The notes: generated from the letters alone by a model not told the origin. 64,000 bases of DNA from Maribacter sp. PR1 (GCF_028464145.1 NZ_JAQPCG010000011.1:1-64000), one strand, 5' to 3'. Shown: positions 45,768 to 56,268, counted from the first letter of the stretch. Translations and numbers: made by a program.

Positions 45768-46760
45768 TTAGGTATTAAGCAGTTTGACAACATCTTTGGC
45801 GAAATAAGAGGCGATCATATTCGCCCCTGCGCGTTTGATTGCGGTCAATTGCTCCATCATCACGGCATCATGATCCAACCAGCCTTTTTCGGCAGCAGCT
45901 TTTACCATGGCATACTCTCCGGAAACTTGATAAACGGCCACGGGAACATCCACTTCATTTTTGATTTCCCGAACAATATCCAAATAGCAAAGACCGGGTT
46001 TTACCATGACGATATCGGCACCTTCGTCAATGTCCATTTGGGTTTCCCTGATAGCTTCATACCGATTGGCATAATCCATCTGGTAGGTCTTTTTGTCCTT
46101 GGGAACGTTCTTAATATCCACGGGGGCAGAATCCAGGGCATCTCTAAATGGTCCGTAAAAGGCACTGGCATATTTGGCACTATAGCTCATGATTCCCGTA
46201 TTGATATAACCTTCATCCTCTAGAGCTTCCCGTATACTAAGAATTCTTCCATCCATCATATCACTTGGTGCCACAAAATCGGCACCTGCCTTGGCATGGG
46301 AAACACTCATTTCTGAAAGAATTTCCACGGTTTCTTCATTTAGAATCTCGCCATCCGTTACAATACCATCATGCCCATAGGAAGAATAGGGGTCTAATGC
46401 CACATCGGTCATGACGAGCATCTCCGGACAGGTATTTTTGACCGTTTTAATCGCCAATTGCATTAAACCATTATCATTGATTGCTTCGGTTCCTGCATTA
46501 TCCTTTAAATTGTCCGGTACTTTTACGAATAACAAGACGGAGCAAAGCCCCATTTTCCAAAGTTCCTTGACCTCTTTTTCCAGATTATCCAAGCTTAGCC
46601 TATAGTAATTGGGCATGGAGGGAATTTCATCTTTAATGTTTTTACCCTCTACCACAAATAGAGGGACTAAAAAATCATCTGGACTTATGATAGTCTCCCT
46701 GACCAATCTTCTTATGGATTCGGATGCGCGTAATCTTCTGTTTCTTATGAGTGGGTACAT
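45768..46760 (-). CDS. hemB: Porphobilinogen synthase (delta-aminolevulinic acid dehydratase)
   Basis: HemB joins two 5-aminolevulinate molecules to porphobilinogen. The 330-residue protein has the two catalytic lysines in SAKYASAFYGPFR and VMVKPGLCYLD. The segment DVALDPYSSYGHDGIV replaces the three-cysteine zinc site of the animal-type enzyme with Asp and Ser, so it should be the Mg2+/K+-dependent form. It is the last gene of the hem operon, 32 bp after phzF-like. Confidence 0.96.
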   Translation of the reverse strand: MYPLIRNRRLRASESIRRLVRETIISPDDFLVPLFVVEGKNIKDEIPSMPNYYRLSLDNLEKEVKELWKMGLCSVLLFVKVPDNLKDNAGTEAINDNGLMQLAIKTVKNTCPEMLVMTDVALDPYSSYGHDGIVTDGEILNEETVEILSEMSVSHAKAGADFVAPSDMMDGRILSIREALEDEGYINTGIMSYSAKYASAFYGPFRDALDSAPVDIKNVPKDKKTYQMDYANRYEAIRETQMDIDEGADIVMVKPGLCYLDIVREIKNEVDVPVAVYQVSGEYAMVKAAAEKGWLDHDAVMMEQLTAIKRAGANMIASYFAKDVVKLLNT

Positions 46761-46792
46761 ATTGCTAGTTTTAGGAACTTATACTTTTTAAT

Positions 46793-47581
46793 TTATATAT
46801 TGATTTCACCTTCAAGATAACAAATGGCGTTACCTGAAATTTTCACCCGGTCACCCCAAAATTCACAGGTAAGGTCACCACCTCTTGCCGATAACTGCTT
46901 GGCAGTCATTACTTTTTTGTTCAATTTTTTAGACCAATAGGGGGTAAGGGTCGTGTGTGCCGAACCTGTTACGGGGTCTTCCGGAATACCACATTGTGGA
47001 GCAAAGAACCGGGACACAAAATCGACTGCATCTCCTTTAGCCGAAACAATAACGCCCCTGCAATCCAACTGGTTCAATAGGTGAAAATTAGGCTTGATGT
47101 TTTCAATGTCCCGTTGGTCTTCGTAAACCAACAAATAATCTGTTTTGCCTTTAAAAGTTTCCAAGGTTTGCTTACCAATAGCTTCGTTGATTTCCTTTAC
47201 ACTTTCAACGGAAACTAAGTCGTCCGTTGGAAAATCCATGGTCATTAATCCGTCATCACCTTTTTTTACTAATAGTTCACCACTTCTGGGCGATACAAAC
47301 CGAATGGTATTTCCTTTGTGGTCGTAATAATCAAATAGAACATAGGCCGTGGCCAAGGTAGCATGTCCACATAAGTCGACCTCTACCTCTGGTGTAAACC
47401 ATCGAAGCTCGTATTCATTTCCTGTAGGTACGGTATAAGCCGTTTCCGCCAAGTTGTTTTCGGCGGCTATTTTTTGCATCGTATCATCAGGTAACCAAGT
47501 GTCCAGAATACATACGGCTGCCGGATTACCGCCAAAGAGGGTGTCCGTAAAAGCATCGATTTGATATATTTTTTGTTTCAT
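46793..47581 (-). CDS. PhzF-family isomerase/epimerase-like protein
   Basis: The 262-residue protein has the diaminopimelate-epimerase-like fold of PhzF: QIDAFTDTLFGGNPAAVCIL at the N-terminus, ENNLAETAYTV (catalytic Glu), LRWFTPEVEVDLCGHATLATAY and FAPQCGIPEDPVTGSAHTTL. No phenazine genes are near, and most such proteins are uncharacterised isomerases. It lies between hemF (6-bp gap) and hemB in the hem operon. Confidence 0.9.
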   Translation of the reverse strand: MKQKIYQIDAFTDTLFGGNPAAVCILDTWLPDDTMQKIAAENNLAETAYTVPTGNEYELRWFTPEVEVDLCGHATLATAYVLFDYYDHKGNTIRFVSPRSGELLVKKGDDGLMTMDFPTDDLVSVESVKEINEAIGKQTLETFKGKTDYLLVYEDQRDIENIKPNFHLLNQLDCRGVIVSAKGDAVDFVSRFFAPQCGIPEDPVTGSAHTTLTPYWSKKLNKKVMTAKQLSARGGDLTCEFWGDRVKISGNAICYLEGEINI

Positions 47582-47587
47582 TATTAT

Positions 47588-48490
47588 TTATACCCAATCT
47601 TTAGGTTTTTTTAATACGGTTAAAAGTCGTTCCTCTTCACTTCCCGCTTTGGGGTTATGATCATATTTCCATTGTACATGCGGGGGAAGACTCATCAATA
47701 TACTTTCTATACGGCCATTGGTTTTAAGACCGAACAACGTGCCTTTATCGTGTACCAAATTAAATTCTACATACCTTCCACGACGGATTTCCTGCCAATC
47801 CCTATGTTCTTGGGAATAAGAGAGGTTTTTTCTTTTTGTAACGATGGGTATATAGCTGTTTAGGAAGCTATCACCAATTTCGGTAACGAATCCGTACCAG
47901 TCCTGCATGGACATTTCCTCCGTTTTTTTACAATAGTCGAAAAATAATCCTCCAATACCCCTGGCTTCATTCCTATGGGCATTCCAAAAATATGCATCAC
48001 AACGATTTTTATAGGAATTATAAAATGTGGGGTGATGTTTGTCACAGGCTTCTTTACATACACTATGAAAATGAGCCGCATCCTCATCGAATAAATAATA
48101 AGGAGTTAAATCTTGTCCACCACCAAACCATTGGTCAACCAGTTTTCCGTTTTTATCATACATTTCAAAATAGCGCCAATTAGCATGCACCGTTGGAACC
48201 ATTGGGTTTTTTGGATGTAGTACCAAACTTAAGCCACAGGCAAAAAAATCGGCATCCGCTACATTAAAATAGTTTTGCATGCTTTCGGGTAGGGCCCCGT
48301 GCACACCAGAAATATTAACCCCTCCTTTTTCAAAAACATTTCCATTTTCGATAACTCGGGTTCTACCCCCTCCACCTTCCGGTCTTTTCCAAAGATCCTC
48401 CCTGAACTTGGCTTTTCCATCTATCTGCTCTAGTTTTTGGGTAATCCTATCCTGAAGATTTTGTATATAATCGTAAAATTTATCCTTCAT
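47588..48490 (-). CDS. hemF: Oxygen-dependent coproporphyrinogen III oxidase
   Basis: HemF converts coproporphyrinogen III to protoporphyrinogen IX with O2. The 300-residue length and motifs are typical: FEKGGVNISGVHG, VPTVHANWRYFEMYDKN with metal-binding His, DQWFGGGQDLTPYYLFDEDAAHFH and RGRYVEFNLVHDKGTLFGLKTNGRIESILMSLPP. It overlaps the GNAT gene by 11 bp. The O2-dependent form fits an aerobic lifestyle. Confidence 0.96.
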   Translation of the reverse strand: MKDKFYDYIQNLQDRITQKLEQIDGKAKFREDLWKRPEGGGGRTRVIENGNVFEKGGVNISGVHGALPESMQNYFNVADADFFACGLSLVLHPKNPMVPTVHANWRYFEMYDKNGKLVDQWFGGGQDLTPYYLFDEDAAHFHSVCKEACDKHHPTFYNSYKNRCDAYFWNAHRNEARGIGGLFFDYCKKTEEMSMQDWYGFVTEIGDSFLNSYIPIVTKRKNLSYSQEHRDWQEIRRGRYVEFNLVHDKGTLFGLKTNGRIESILMSLPPHVQWKYDHNPKAGSEEERLLTVLKKPKDWV

Positions 48491-49022
48491 GGGTCTTTAT
48501 GTAAAGTTCCATATCCATAGCCGGCATTTCAGGAGGTTGGTGTTCTTTTGGTAAGGTTCCCTTCCATACATAACCACATTTTTCTGCAACCCGAATACTG
48601 GCCAAATTCGTTTTATGTACAATGATTCGAAGTGTTTTTATATCCAATTCCTTAAAAGACCAATCGGTTATCTTGTTCACGGCCATAGTGGTTATCCCAA
48701 TACCTTCATGCTGGTATCCGATACAGTAAGCAAGCTCGGCCTCTTTTTTGGTATAATCCAGATTTTTGACAAACAACAATCCCGCAACCGTTCTATCTAT
48801 GGTGTTTTTTATCACAAATAAAAACTCGTTCTTACTTTTAAAATCCTTAATCTTTCGATCTACAAATAGTTGGGATAAATCTGGAGTAAGATTCTCGGTC
48901 AATGTTCTCGGGAAATAGGTCTTTAACCTTGAGGTGTTTACCGTAACAAAGTCACAAATTCTCCAAGCATATTTTTCATGGATAGGTGTAATTTCAAAAG
49001 TGCCATTTGCTATGGTAATCAT
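48480..49022 (-). CDS. GNAT acetyltransferase, RimJ/RimL-like
   Basis: The 180-residue protein has the GNAT fold: a variable N-terminal region, VAGLLFVKNLDYTKKEAELAYCIGYQHEGIGITTMAVN (acetyl-CoA loop QHEGIG) and LRIIVHKTNLASIRVAEKCGYVWKG, as in ribosomal-protein N-terminal acetylases. The target is unknown. It lies inside the hem operon between hemE (78-bp gap) and hemF (11-bp overlap). Confidence 0.88.
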   Translation of the reverse strand: MITIANGTFEITPIHEKYAWRICDFVTVNTSRLKTYFPRTLTENLTPDLSQLFVDRKIKDFKSKNEFLFVIKNTIDRTVAGLLFVKNLDYTKKEAELAYCIGYQHEGIGITTMAVNKITDWSFKELDIKTLRIIVHKTNLASIRVAEKCGYVWKGTLPKEHQPPEMPAMDMELYIKTHEG

Positions 49023-49100
49023 AGCCCTAAAATACGAAGTCTTGGAGCCTCTTGAAAGGTATTGAGAGTCTTTTCACTGATTATGTGAACAATACTTCTA

Positions 49101-50126
49101 TTACTTATACTCTTTGACAGCATCTATAAAGGCCTTAGCATTCTCTACAGGTACATTTGGAAGAATTCCATGACCTAAGTTTACTACATATTTGTCTTTT
49201 CCAAATTCCCGTATCATTTGAGTGACCATTTTCTTTATTTCCGCAGGTGGGGATAATAACCGAGAAGGGTCAAAATTTCCCTGCAGCGTAATATTTCCTC
49301 CCGTAAGGTAACGGGCATTCTGTGCCGAACAGGTCCAATCCACTCCAAGTGCCGAAGCACCGGACTTGGCCATATCTTTTAAAGCGAACCAACATCCTTT
49401 GCCAAATACAATAACGGGGGCCTCCTCTTTAAGGGCATCTATAATCTGCTGTATGTATTGCCATGAAAATTCTTGATAATCCACAGGAGACAACATTCCT
49501 CCCCAAGAATCAAACACTTGAACTGCATTAACACCCGATTTCACTTTTGCTTTGAGATAAGCAATGGTTGTATCTGTAATTTTTTGAAGTAGCTCATGGG
49601 CGGCTATGGGTTGTGTAAAACAAAATTCCTTGGCTTTGTCAAAAGTCTTGCTTCCTTGACCCTGTACGCAATAGCACAAAATAGTCCATGGGGAACCTGC
49701 AAACCCGATTAGAGGGACTTCATCATTCAGTTTTTCCTTGGTAGCAGTAATGGCCTGCATAACGTAACCTAGCGTTTCTTCTACATCTGGGACAATCACT
49801 TGGTCTACGTCCTTTTGAGATCTTATGGGATTGGGCAAAAAAGGACCAAAATTGGGTTTCATTTGAACCTCGATGTTCATAGCTTGAGGTATTACCAAGA
49901 TATCGCTGAACAGGATGGCAGCATCCATACCGTATCTTCGTATAGGTTGTACCGTAATTTCAGAAGCCAATTCAGGAGTCTGACAGCGCGTGAAAAAGTC
50001 GTACTTTTCCTTGATTTCCATAAATTCCGGTAGATATCTTCCTGCCTGTCGCATCATCCATACCGGTGGTCTTTCAACCGTCTCACCCTTTAGGGCTCGT
50101 AAAAATAAATCGTTTTTTAAGCTCAT
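49101..50126 (-). CDS. hemE: Uroporphyrinogen III decarboxylase
   Basis: HemE removes four carboxyl groups from uroporphyrinogen III. The 341-residue protein has the N-terminal signature [16 protein letters not shown] with catalytic Arg, then [28 protein letters not shown] and the C-terminal [24 protein letters not shown]. The start overlaps the end of hemCD by 4 bp. Confidence 0.97.
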   Translation of the reverse strand: MSLKNDLFLRALKGETVERPPVWMMRQAGRYLPEFMEIKEKYDFFTRCQTPELASEITVQPIRRYGMDAAILFSDILVIPQAMNIEVQMKPNFGPFLPNPIRSQKDVDQVIVPDVEETLGYVMQAITATKEKLNDEVPLIGFAGSPWTILCYCVQGQGSKTFDKAKEFCFTQPIAAHELLQKITDTTIAYLKAKVKSGVNAVQVFDSWGGMLSPVDYQEFSWQYIQQIIDALKEEAPVIVFGKGCWFALKDMAKSGASALGVDWTCSAQNARYLTGGNITLQGNFDPSRLLSPPAEIKKMVTQMIREFGKDKYVVNLGHGILPNVPVENAKAFIDAVKEYK

Positions 50127-51706
50127 TTCGTATTGTAATCTTCATTTACCAAATCAATTACACTTTCCATATCGGGTATTTTTGCAACCTTCACCTCTTT
50201 AAAGTGTTTTCTAGCTTCTTTTGCAGTGGTTTCACCAATACAATAAGCAACTTTATTTGGTTTGTTTTTTAATAAATAGCTTTCAATAGTTGATGGACTA
50301 TAAAATAGAATTCCTTCTACTGAATTCTCAATGGATTTACCGGAAAGCTTAGTCCTATAGGCTTCTATTTTGTTTACGGTAATCTTATTTTCTTCCAGAA
50401 TGCTTGGTAAGTCCTCTAAACTTAAGTTTCCATGAAAGTAATTGACTTCCGTACCCTCTACGTACTCCACCAGATGTTTTGCTAGGTCCTTTGCGCTATT
50501 TTCGAAATGGGTCACTTTTCCAATTTTTTTCTGAAGAAGCCTTCTTGTTTTTCGCCCTACACAGTAAATGTTTTCGAATTGGAGTTCTGCAGGACTTATA
50601 TTGGTCAAAAGGCTTTCAACGGCATTTTTACTAGTAAAAACGACGTTTTTAAGTTTCTTTTTCAATACGATTGGGGAAATCCTATTGGGACTTATTTTAA
50701 TGAAATCTTCAGAATCTACTTTAATTGTGCCTTTAAATTTTTGCAACTGAGCCTCTGTCAGTTTTTTGGTGGAGAATATGGTGGTCTTCAGGTTGGCACC
50801 CTGTAATTCGTTCATCAAACGTTTGCCACCTCTGCTTAGTATACTTTTGGCCGCATCAATTCCCAACTGCTCGTGTTTTCCAAGTGGTGCCGTTAGCGTA
50901 GCCTCCAATTTTTTAGAGCCATCTACCGTAAGCAGTACCCCTTTCAAATTCACTTTTTCGTCCTTGTCAATATAGGCCAATGCACCGATAGGAGCTGAGC
51001 AACCTCCTTCTAATTCCCTTAGGAAATCACGTTCCAATTTGGTACATATTTCGGTTTCCCTGTGATTCAGTTCCTCACAAATTTCCCGTATTTCTTCATC
51101 GCTCTCCATTGCAACTACCATAATAGCCCCTTGTGCAGGTGCTGGTACCATCCAAGTAAGGCCAATGGTGTTTTCAGGTTCAAGGCCAATACGTTCTAAT
51201 CCAGCAGCGGCAAAAATAGCTCCGTTCCAGTCGTTGTCCTCAAGTTTTTGTAGGCGACTGTTAACATTTCCCCTTAGGTCCACAACGGTATGGGTAGGAT
51301 AGCGGTTGAGCCATTGTGCTTTGCGCCTTAAACTCCCTGTGGCGATAATACCGTCCGGTGAACCCAAAAATTCCTCATTCTTATTAAAAGCCAAGATATC
51401 CATATAGTTGGCCCTCTTTAATACTGCAGCTTGAACAATTCCTTTGGGTAACATGGTGGGAACATCCTTCATCGAATGTACGGCAATGTCAACATCGCCA
51501 TTGAGCATAGCCACGTCCAGGGTTTTTGTGAAAATCCCGGTAATTCCAAGTTCATAAAGTGGTTTGTCCAAGACTAAGTCTCCCGTTGATTTCACGGGAA
51601 CCAAAGCCACTTGATGCCCCAATTCCTCCAATTGGTCTTTAACGGTGTTGGCCTGCCATAGTGCCAATTCACTATCGCGTGTACCTATTCGAATTACTCT
51701 GTTCAT
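50123..51706 (-). CDS. hemCD: Fused porphobilinogen deaminase and uroporphyrinogen-III synthase
   Basis: The 527-residue protein joins two enzymes. The N-terminal HemC part (about 1-305) has [15 protein letters not shown], the catalytic Asp81 in HSMKDVPT and the dipyrromethane-binding Cys236 in [11 protein letters not shown]. The C-terminal part (about 310-527) is a HemD fold with [15 protein letters not shown] and [15 protein letters not shown]. The frame is continuous, so the product of the first enzyme can pass to the second within one chain. The ATG overlaps the hemA stop by 4 bp. Confidence 0.95.
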   Translation of the reverse strand: MNRVIRIGTRDSELALWQANTVKDQLEELGHQVALVPVKSTGDLVLDKPLYELGITGIFTKTLDVAMLNGDVDIAVHSMKDVPTMLPKGIVQAAVLKRANYMDILAFNKNEEFLGSPDGIIATGSLRRKAQWLNRYPTHTVVDLRGNVNSRLQKLEDNDWNGAIFAAAGLERIGLEPENTIGLTWMVPAPAQGAIMVVAMESDEEIREICEELNHRETEICTKLERDFLRELEGGCSAPIGALAYIDKDEKVNLKGVLLTVDGSKKLEATLTAPLGKHEQLGIDAAKSILSRGGKRLMNELQGANLKTTIFSTKKLTEAQLQKFKGTIKVDSEDFIKISPNRISPIVLKKKLKNVVFTSKNAVESLLTNISPAELQFENIYCVGRKTRRLLQKKIGKVTHFENSAKDLAKHLVEYVEGTEVNYFHGNLSLEDLPSILEENKITVNKIEAYRTKLSGKSIENSVEGILFYSPSTIESYLLKNKPNKVAYCIGETTAKEARKHFKEVKVAKIPDMESVIDLVNEDYNTK

Positions 51707-52959
51707 TTGGTCTCTAGCTCTAATTGAAATACTTTCTGAATAAGCTCTAGGCTAGAATCGGAATCGATGGTGTCATCCTTAAGGTGGTTGGCAAATTGTT
51801 TGGTGATTTTCTGGATGACCCTGTTTGTAATTAATTCCGCCTGTTCTGCGTCAAAATTGGAAGTTTTTTTTGATTGATAGTCAAGTTCTTCATCCTTCAT
51901 CGTTTTCAGTTTCATTTTAAGGGCCTTTATTACCGGAGCGAATTTTCTGGTTTCCAGCCATTGAATGAAATCACCTTTAACCGCTTCGATGATAGATTCT
52001 GCCTTAGGAATAAATTCTTTTCGCTTTTCCAGAGTTTCATCCGTTATTTGGGATAAATGGTCCAAATGCAAGAGGGATACGTTATCCAGTTCCAAGACAT
52101 TATCATCCACATTTTTAGGAATTGAAAGGTCAAGAATCAACAAAGGATTCTTTGTATAAATAAGTTCCTTACAAACGGTTGGTTTCTGTGCGCCTGTTGC
52201 TACGACCAACACATCTGTTTTCCTTATTTCTGCTTGCAAATCCCCATAGTCCTTAACGGTGAGGTTAAATTTACCACCCACCTTATCTGCTTTCTCCTTT
52301 GTTCGATTTATTAAGGTAATATGTGGATTTTTGGTGTGTTTTATGAGGTTTTCACAGGTATTTCGACCAATTTTACCGGTACCGAACAATAGAATATTCT
52401 TATTGCTGATATCCTCCACATTGTTTAAAATGTATTGTACGGATGCAAAGGCAACCGAAGTTGCTCCGGAGGAAATCTCCGTTTCGTTTTTAATACGCTT
52501 GCTCGCTTGTATGACCGCATTTACCAAACGTTCCATGAATGGGTTCGCAATGCCTTCCTTTTTAGATCGGAAAAAACTTTGCTTTAATTGACTGATAATT
52601 TCAAAATCCCCTAAAATTTGACTATCAAGTCCCGTTCCGACCCTAAAAAGATGGGAAATCGCTTCTTTATTCTTATAAACGTAAGCTACCTCTTGAAATT
52701 CTTCTACACTTCCAAGGGAAAAATCACATAATAGTTTAATGAGCTGGAAGGGATGCTGGGCAAAACCATGAAGTTCGGTTCGGTTGCAGGTTGAGGTTGC
52801 TATTAGACCATCGATACCTTGTTCCTTGGCCTTTCTCAATAAAGCAGTCATTGAAACTTCGTCCAAACTGAATTTTCCTCTAATCTCCGCGTCGGCCTTT
52901 TTATAATTAAGTCCAATGGTGTAGAAGGAGCTATGTTTAGAAATGTGGTAATCTTTCAT
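51703..52959 (-). CDS. hemA: Glutamyl-tRNA reductase
   Basis: HemA makes glutamate-1-semialdehyde from Glu-tRNA, the entry to heme synthesis in this C5 pathway. The 418-residue protein has the nucleophile Cys in LIATSTCNRTELHGF, the Rossmann motif LLFGTGKIGRNTCENL and a C-terminal dimerisation helix. It is the first gene of the hem operon, behind a -7 box TATTTTTG at 52971-52978. No hemL is in the window. Confidence 0.96.
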   Translation of the reverse strand: MKDYHISKHSSFYTIGLNYKKADAEIRGKFSLDEVSMTALLRKAKEQGIDGLIATSTCNRTELHGFAQHPFQLIKLLCDFSLGSVEEFQEVAYVYKNKEAISHLFRVGTGLDSQILGDFEIISQLKQSFFRSKKEGIANPFMERLVNAVIQASKRIKNETEISSGATSVAFASVQYILNNVEDISNKNILLFGTGKIGRNTCENLIKHTKNPHITLINRTKEKADKVGGKFNLTVKDYGDLQAEIRKTDVLVVATGAQKPTVCKELIYTKNPLLILDLSIPKNVDDNVLELDNVSLLHLDHLSQITDETLEKRKEFIPKAESIIEAVKGDFIQWLETRKFAPVIKALKMKLKTMKDEELDYQSKKTSNFDAEQAELITNRVIQKITKQFANHLKDDTIDSDSSLELIQKVFQLELETK

Positions 52960-52970
52960 AGTCGCGGCGA

Positions 52971-52978
52971 CAAAAATA
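52971..52978 (-). promoter_or_regulatory. Probable -7 box of the hem operon
   Basis: The minus strand reads TATTTTTG, a match to TAnnTTTG, 11 bp before the hemA ATG, in the 195-bp spacer shared with the divergent AraC gene. No well-spaced -33 TTG was seen. Confidence 0.5.
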
Positions 52979-53154
52979 GAATCATCAAATCAATAAAAGT
53001 AACGCTAGAGGAACTATTAGCATCGATAGAAGTGATTTTAGACCAAATACAATAGAAATCGGCTTAAAACCCTTAATTTTACAACGTTTAACACGATTTT
53101 CGAATATCACTATTTAGATGGATTCTAAATAAAAGGGTTTTTAAATTTTAATTT

Positions 53155-54048
53155 ATGGAAAGTAAAAACATCGCCCAAGGTTCCTTTGAGGAGCTACCTA
53201 TAGAAAACGGGTTTTATATACTTAAAATACAAAACAATACACCTGAAATAAAGAAGGTTACGCGGGAAATCAACCGAAGTTATATTCAGTTCCATTTTTG
53301 TCTGAAAGGTGGCGGAAAGTTTGTTTTTAATCAAGGAAACTATGCTTTGGAAGTTACTGAAGAAAATTCACTGTTGCTCTATAATACGCAATTGGATTTA
53401 CCTTTAAATCTATTGCTTTCGCCTAATTCTTGGATGGTATCGGTAGTGATGAGTATTCGTAAATTCCATTCCTTATTTTCTGAAGAGGCCAACTATATTC
53501 CCTTTTTAAGTGAAGAAAACAAAGAAAAAAAGTATTACGCCCAAGACCCCGTGTCCCCACCAATTGCAGTGGTGTTAAGTCAGATTATTAACTATAATCT
53601 GCATCCTACTGTTAAAAGCCTGTATGTAAAAGGGAAAATCTATGAGTTGATTGCCCTTTACTTTAATAAAAATACGGATGCAGATGTGGAACAATGTCCT
53701 TTTCTGGTCGATGAGGACAATGTTAAACGTATACGTAAAGCCAAGGAAATCATTATTTCCAATATGGCCGAGCCTCCTACCTTATCGGAACTTTCCAAGG
53801 AAATCGGTTTAAGTCTGAAGCGTTTAAAGGAAGGATTCAAACAAATATATGGGGACTCCGTATACAGTTTTTTGTTCGATTACAAGATGGAATATGCACG
53901 GCGCTTGTTGGAAAGTGGTGAATATAATGTAAGTGAAATAGGGCTAAAGATAGGGTATAGTACATCGAGCCATTTTATTACCGCTTTTAAGAAAAAGTAT
54001 GGGACTACGCCGAAAAAATACGTAATGGCTTTGGCAAATAGCTTATAG
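53155..54048 (+). CDS. AraC-family transcriptional regulator
   Basis: The 297-residue protein has an N-terminal cupin-like sensing part (HFCLKGGGKFVFNQGNYALEV) and a C-terminal double helix-turn-helix with LSELSKEIGLSLKRLKEGFKQIYG and VSEIGLKIGYSTSSHFITAFKKKYG. It is divergent from hemA and often keeps this position in Bacteroidota, as I recall, so control of heme synthesis or iron status is a reasonable inference. Confidence 0.88.
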   Translation: MESKNIAQGSFEELPIENGFYILKIQNNTPEIKKVTREINRSYIQFHFCLKGGGKFVFNQGNYALEVTEENSLLLYNTQLDLPLNLLLSPNSWMVSVVMSIRKFHSLFSEEANYIPFLSEENKEKKYYAQDPVSPPIAVVLSQIINYNLHPTVKSLYVKGKIYELIALYFNKNTDADVEQCPFLVDEDNVKRIRKAKEIIISNMAEPPTLSELSKEIGLSLKRLKEGFKQIYGDSVYSFLFDYKMEYARRLLESGEYNVSEIGLKIGYSTSSHFITAFKKKYGTTPKKYVMALANSL

Positions 54049-54208
54049 TTTTCAAACTGATTAGTTTGTTGCGTCCGTAATGGATTAAATAATCCATCAT
54101 AAAAAATGAAGTTAGTCGATAAAATGGGTATTGTTTTCGAGGGTTTTCTAAAATGAGAATCATAATAAAAATTTAAAAACAAACTCAATGGTTCGTAGGC
54201 TTTATAAC

Positions 54209-55051
54209 TTATAAGGGTCTCGCAACCATAATTCCGGTATTACCTTTAATCTTTTTTAGATACTCCACCAATGGCTTATCCGAAACTTCAACCTCCATGG
54301 AACCGGTGGAGGCATGTAATAAATGTATTCTACCGTCTGCTTCTCGTGTGGCAATTCCCGTATGGGTAACATCCAGACCGTTAATGGTGGTTGCTAGTGC
54401 AATGATATCGCCGGATTGTATTAAGTGCTCGTTTTCGGCAATCTGATTTTGAGCTAAGACACAAATGGGCTGGCTGTTAAGGTAATTTTCCGAAGCTTTG
54501 ATTTTTTCGAAATTGATATCGTCAGCAAGAAAAGGATAGAGGTCACGATGTTCGCTCATAAAGTTGATATCCTTGGTAATTTGGTTGCCGCCAATCTCCC
54601 CCGTAATATCCTTCAATAAGCCTTTTTCGGCATTGTTGGCAATCCATTCGGAAAAGTAATGAAGTCTAGAAGCGTACCCATCCAAAGTGCCATTTTTATA
54701 CCGAATGGTTTCTAATGTCTTTGTGAAATCTTCAAATGTGTTTTTATTCTCTTTTAACAGTAAGGAAAAAGCAAGTACATTCTCAACAAACGTGGTACAG
54801 TCCAATCCTTTTAGATTAACAACTAAAGTTTCCGTATCCCCTATTTCAAGGGTCTTGGCCACATAGGGAGTTTTTAAAAAAGTTTTGCCTACGGCCACCA
54901 TAGTCTGTCCAAAAACCGATTTTCCCGATGCCTGAATTTCGTCTATTTTAGAAACTACAGCCTCTTTGTCCAAGGGGGAGCAGGTAATCGTTTGGGCCTT
55001 TATTCCACTAAGGGAGAGCAGGAAAAAAGTGAATAATAAAGTGTATTTCAT
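54209..55051 (-). CDS. DUF1460 secreted amidase-like protein (NlpC/P60-like)
   Basis: The 280-residue protein has a signal peptide (MKYTLLFTFFLLSLSGIKAQ) and the DUF1460 domain, a cysteine-peptidase fold related to N-acetylmuramoyl-L-alanine amidase-like enzymes. The nucleophile is the Cys in LKGLDCTTFVENVLAFS; the His is in LDVTHTGIATREADGRIHLLHAS. It may cut peptidoglycan fragments in the periplasm. It lies 5 bp after the MscS gene on the same strand. Confidence 0.87.
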   Translation of the reverse strand: MKYTLLFTFFLLSLSGIKAQTITCSPLDKEAVVSKIDEIQASGKSVFGQTMVAVGKTFLKTPYVAKTLEIGDTETLVVNLKGLDCTTFVENVLAFSLLLKENKNTFEDFTKTLETIRYKNGTLDGYASRLHYFSEWIANNAEKGLLKDITGEIGGNQITKDINFMSEHRDLYPFLADDINFEKIKASENYLNSQPICVLAQNQIAENEHLIQSGDIIALATTINGLDVTHTGIATREADGRIHLLHASTGSMEVEVSDKPLVEYLKKIKGNTGIMVARPL

Positions 55052-55056
55052 TTGTG

Positions 55057-56130
55057 TTAATTTTCGGTTGAAGCCTTACCGTCCTTTTCGTTAAGTAATA
55101 ATCTGTTGTGCACAATGCTTTCCGGATAATTCTCCTGAAGGAAAGATATCAATTTTTCTCTGACATGCACCCGCAAATCCCATGCAGTAGGGGAGTCCTT
55201 TGCACTCATCAATGCCCTAATCTCCACACAATTAACTTTACTGTCCGTTACCTGTAGCACATTAACTTTTTGGTCCCACAAATCGGTATTCTCCAAGATT
55301 TTTGTTAGCTCTTGGCGTAGGGCATCAAACGGAACCTTGTAATCCGTGTATAAAAATACAGTACCCAATATATCGGATGAGGTTTTTGTCCAGTTTTGGA
55401 AGGGTTTTTCAATGAAATAGGGGGTAGGCACAATTAAACGTCTTTTATCCCAAATTTTAACTACCACATAAGTTAAAGTGATTTCCTCAATGCGGCCCCA
55501 TTCCCCTTCTACGATAACTACGTCATCCAACTTTATAGGCTGTGCGATTGCAATTTGTATTCCTGCCAATACGGTACCGATGAGTTTTTGTGCCGAAAAA
55601 CCAATAATGATACCGGCAACTCCGGCCGATGCAAAAATACTCACCCCAAGTTCCCGTATTTCTTGAAAACTCATCAAAGCCAGCCCTATTGCCAGTATTA
55701 CAACTATAAAAATGATGATACGCTCCAAAATGTTGAACTGCGTATACACTTTTCGGGCCTTTAGATTATTGGCGGAGTTAACATCGTAGTTTTTTATTAT
55801 TAATTGCTTTACAACCTTCAGAATTCCTATAATTAGCCATGTCATAGCAAATATAAATAGCAGGGTGCTTGCTTTTTTAAACCAATATTCTTCATCTTCT
55901 AGACCGAATAATTGTCTAAAGGCCGCCATCCGAATGATTATGGAAATAAAAATAAGAAAGATGGGTAGGGCAACTCGTTTCATTACGCCCTCTGGTATAA
56001 GGTATCTTGGGTCTTTGCCCAGTTTTCGAAGTATGTAGAGTGCGACCCAATAGATAACCAGAAAAATAGTAACCGCTACACCAAGATATATCAATGAATC
56101 CCTCGGGATATCCTTAAAAATTGAATCCAT
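55057..56130 (-). CDS. Small-conductance mechanosensitive channel (MscS family)
   Basis: The 357-residue membrane protein has about four or five helices; the pore helix holds VSIFASAGVAGIIIGFSAQKLIGTVLAGIQIAIAQ, the Gly/Ala-rich TM3 of MscS. The beta domain IKLDDVVIVEGEWGRIEEITLTYVVVKIWDKRRLIVP and a C-terminal alpha-beta domain follow. It releases solutes at low osmolarity. It is the first gene of a pair with the DUF1460 gene and is divergent from hemH. Confidence 0.9.
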   Translation of the reverse strand: MDSIFKDIPRDSLIYLGVAVTIFLVIYWVALYILRKLGKDPRYLIPEGVMKRVALPIFLIFISIIIRMAAFRQLFGLEDEEYWFKKASTLLFIFAMTWLIIGILKVVKQLIIKNYDVNSANNLKARKVYTQFNILERIIIFIVVILAIGLALMSFQEIRELGVSIFASAGVAGIIIGFSAQKLIGTVLAGIQIAIAQPIKLDDVVIVEGEWGRIEEITLTYVVVKIWDKRRLIVPTPYFIEKPFQNWTKTSSDILGTVFLYTDYKVPFDALRQELTKILENTDLWDQKVNVLQVTDSKVNCVEIRALMSAKDSPTAWDLRVHVREKLISFLQENYPESIVHNRLLLNEKDGKASTEN

Positions 56131-56260
56131 AAATTTTAAGTTTCAGTACAACATAAGAAAATTAGTTGGCCCATAAAATTTTAGGTGAATAAATCGATGG
56201 ACTTTATGGTAGTATAGAAAACTATTGCCTAAAATTAAAATATCATCGGTTTTCAATGGT

Positions 56261-56268
56261 TATTTTTG
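56261..56268 (+). promoter_or_regulatory. Probable -7 box of hemH
   Basis: TATTTTTG matches TAnnTTTG and ends 24 bp before the hemH ATG. The spacer is shared with the divergent mscS-like gene. Confidence 0.55.

Noticed and set aside
46793..47581. Phenazine biosynthesis cluster
   Set aside because: Only a PhzF-like protein is present, inside a heme operon; no other phz genes are near.
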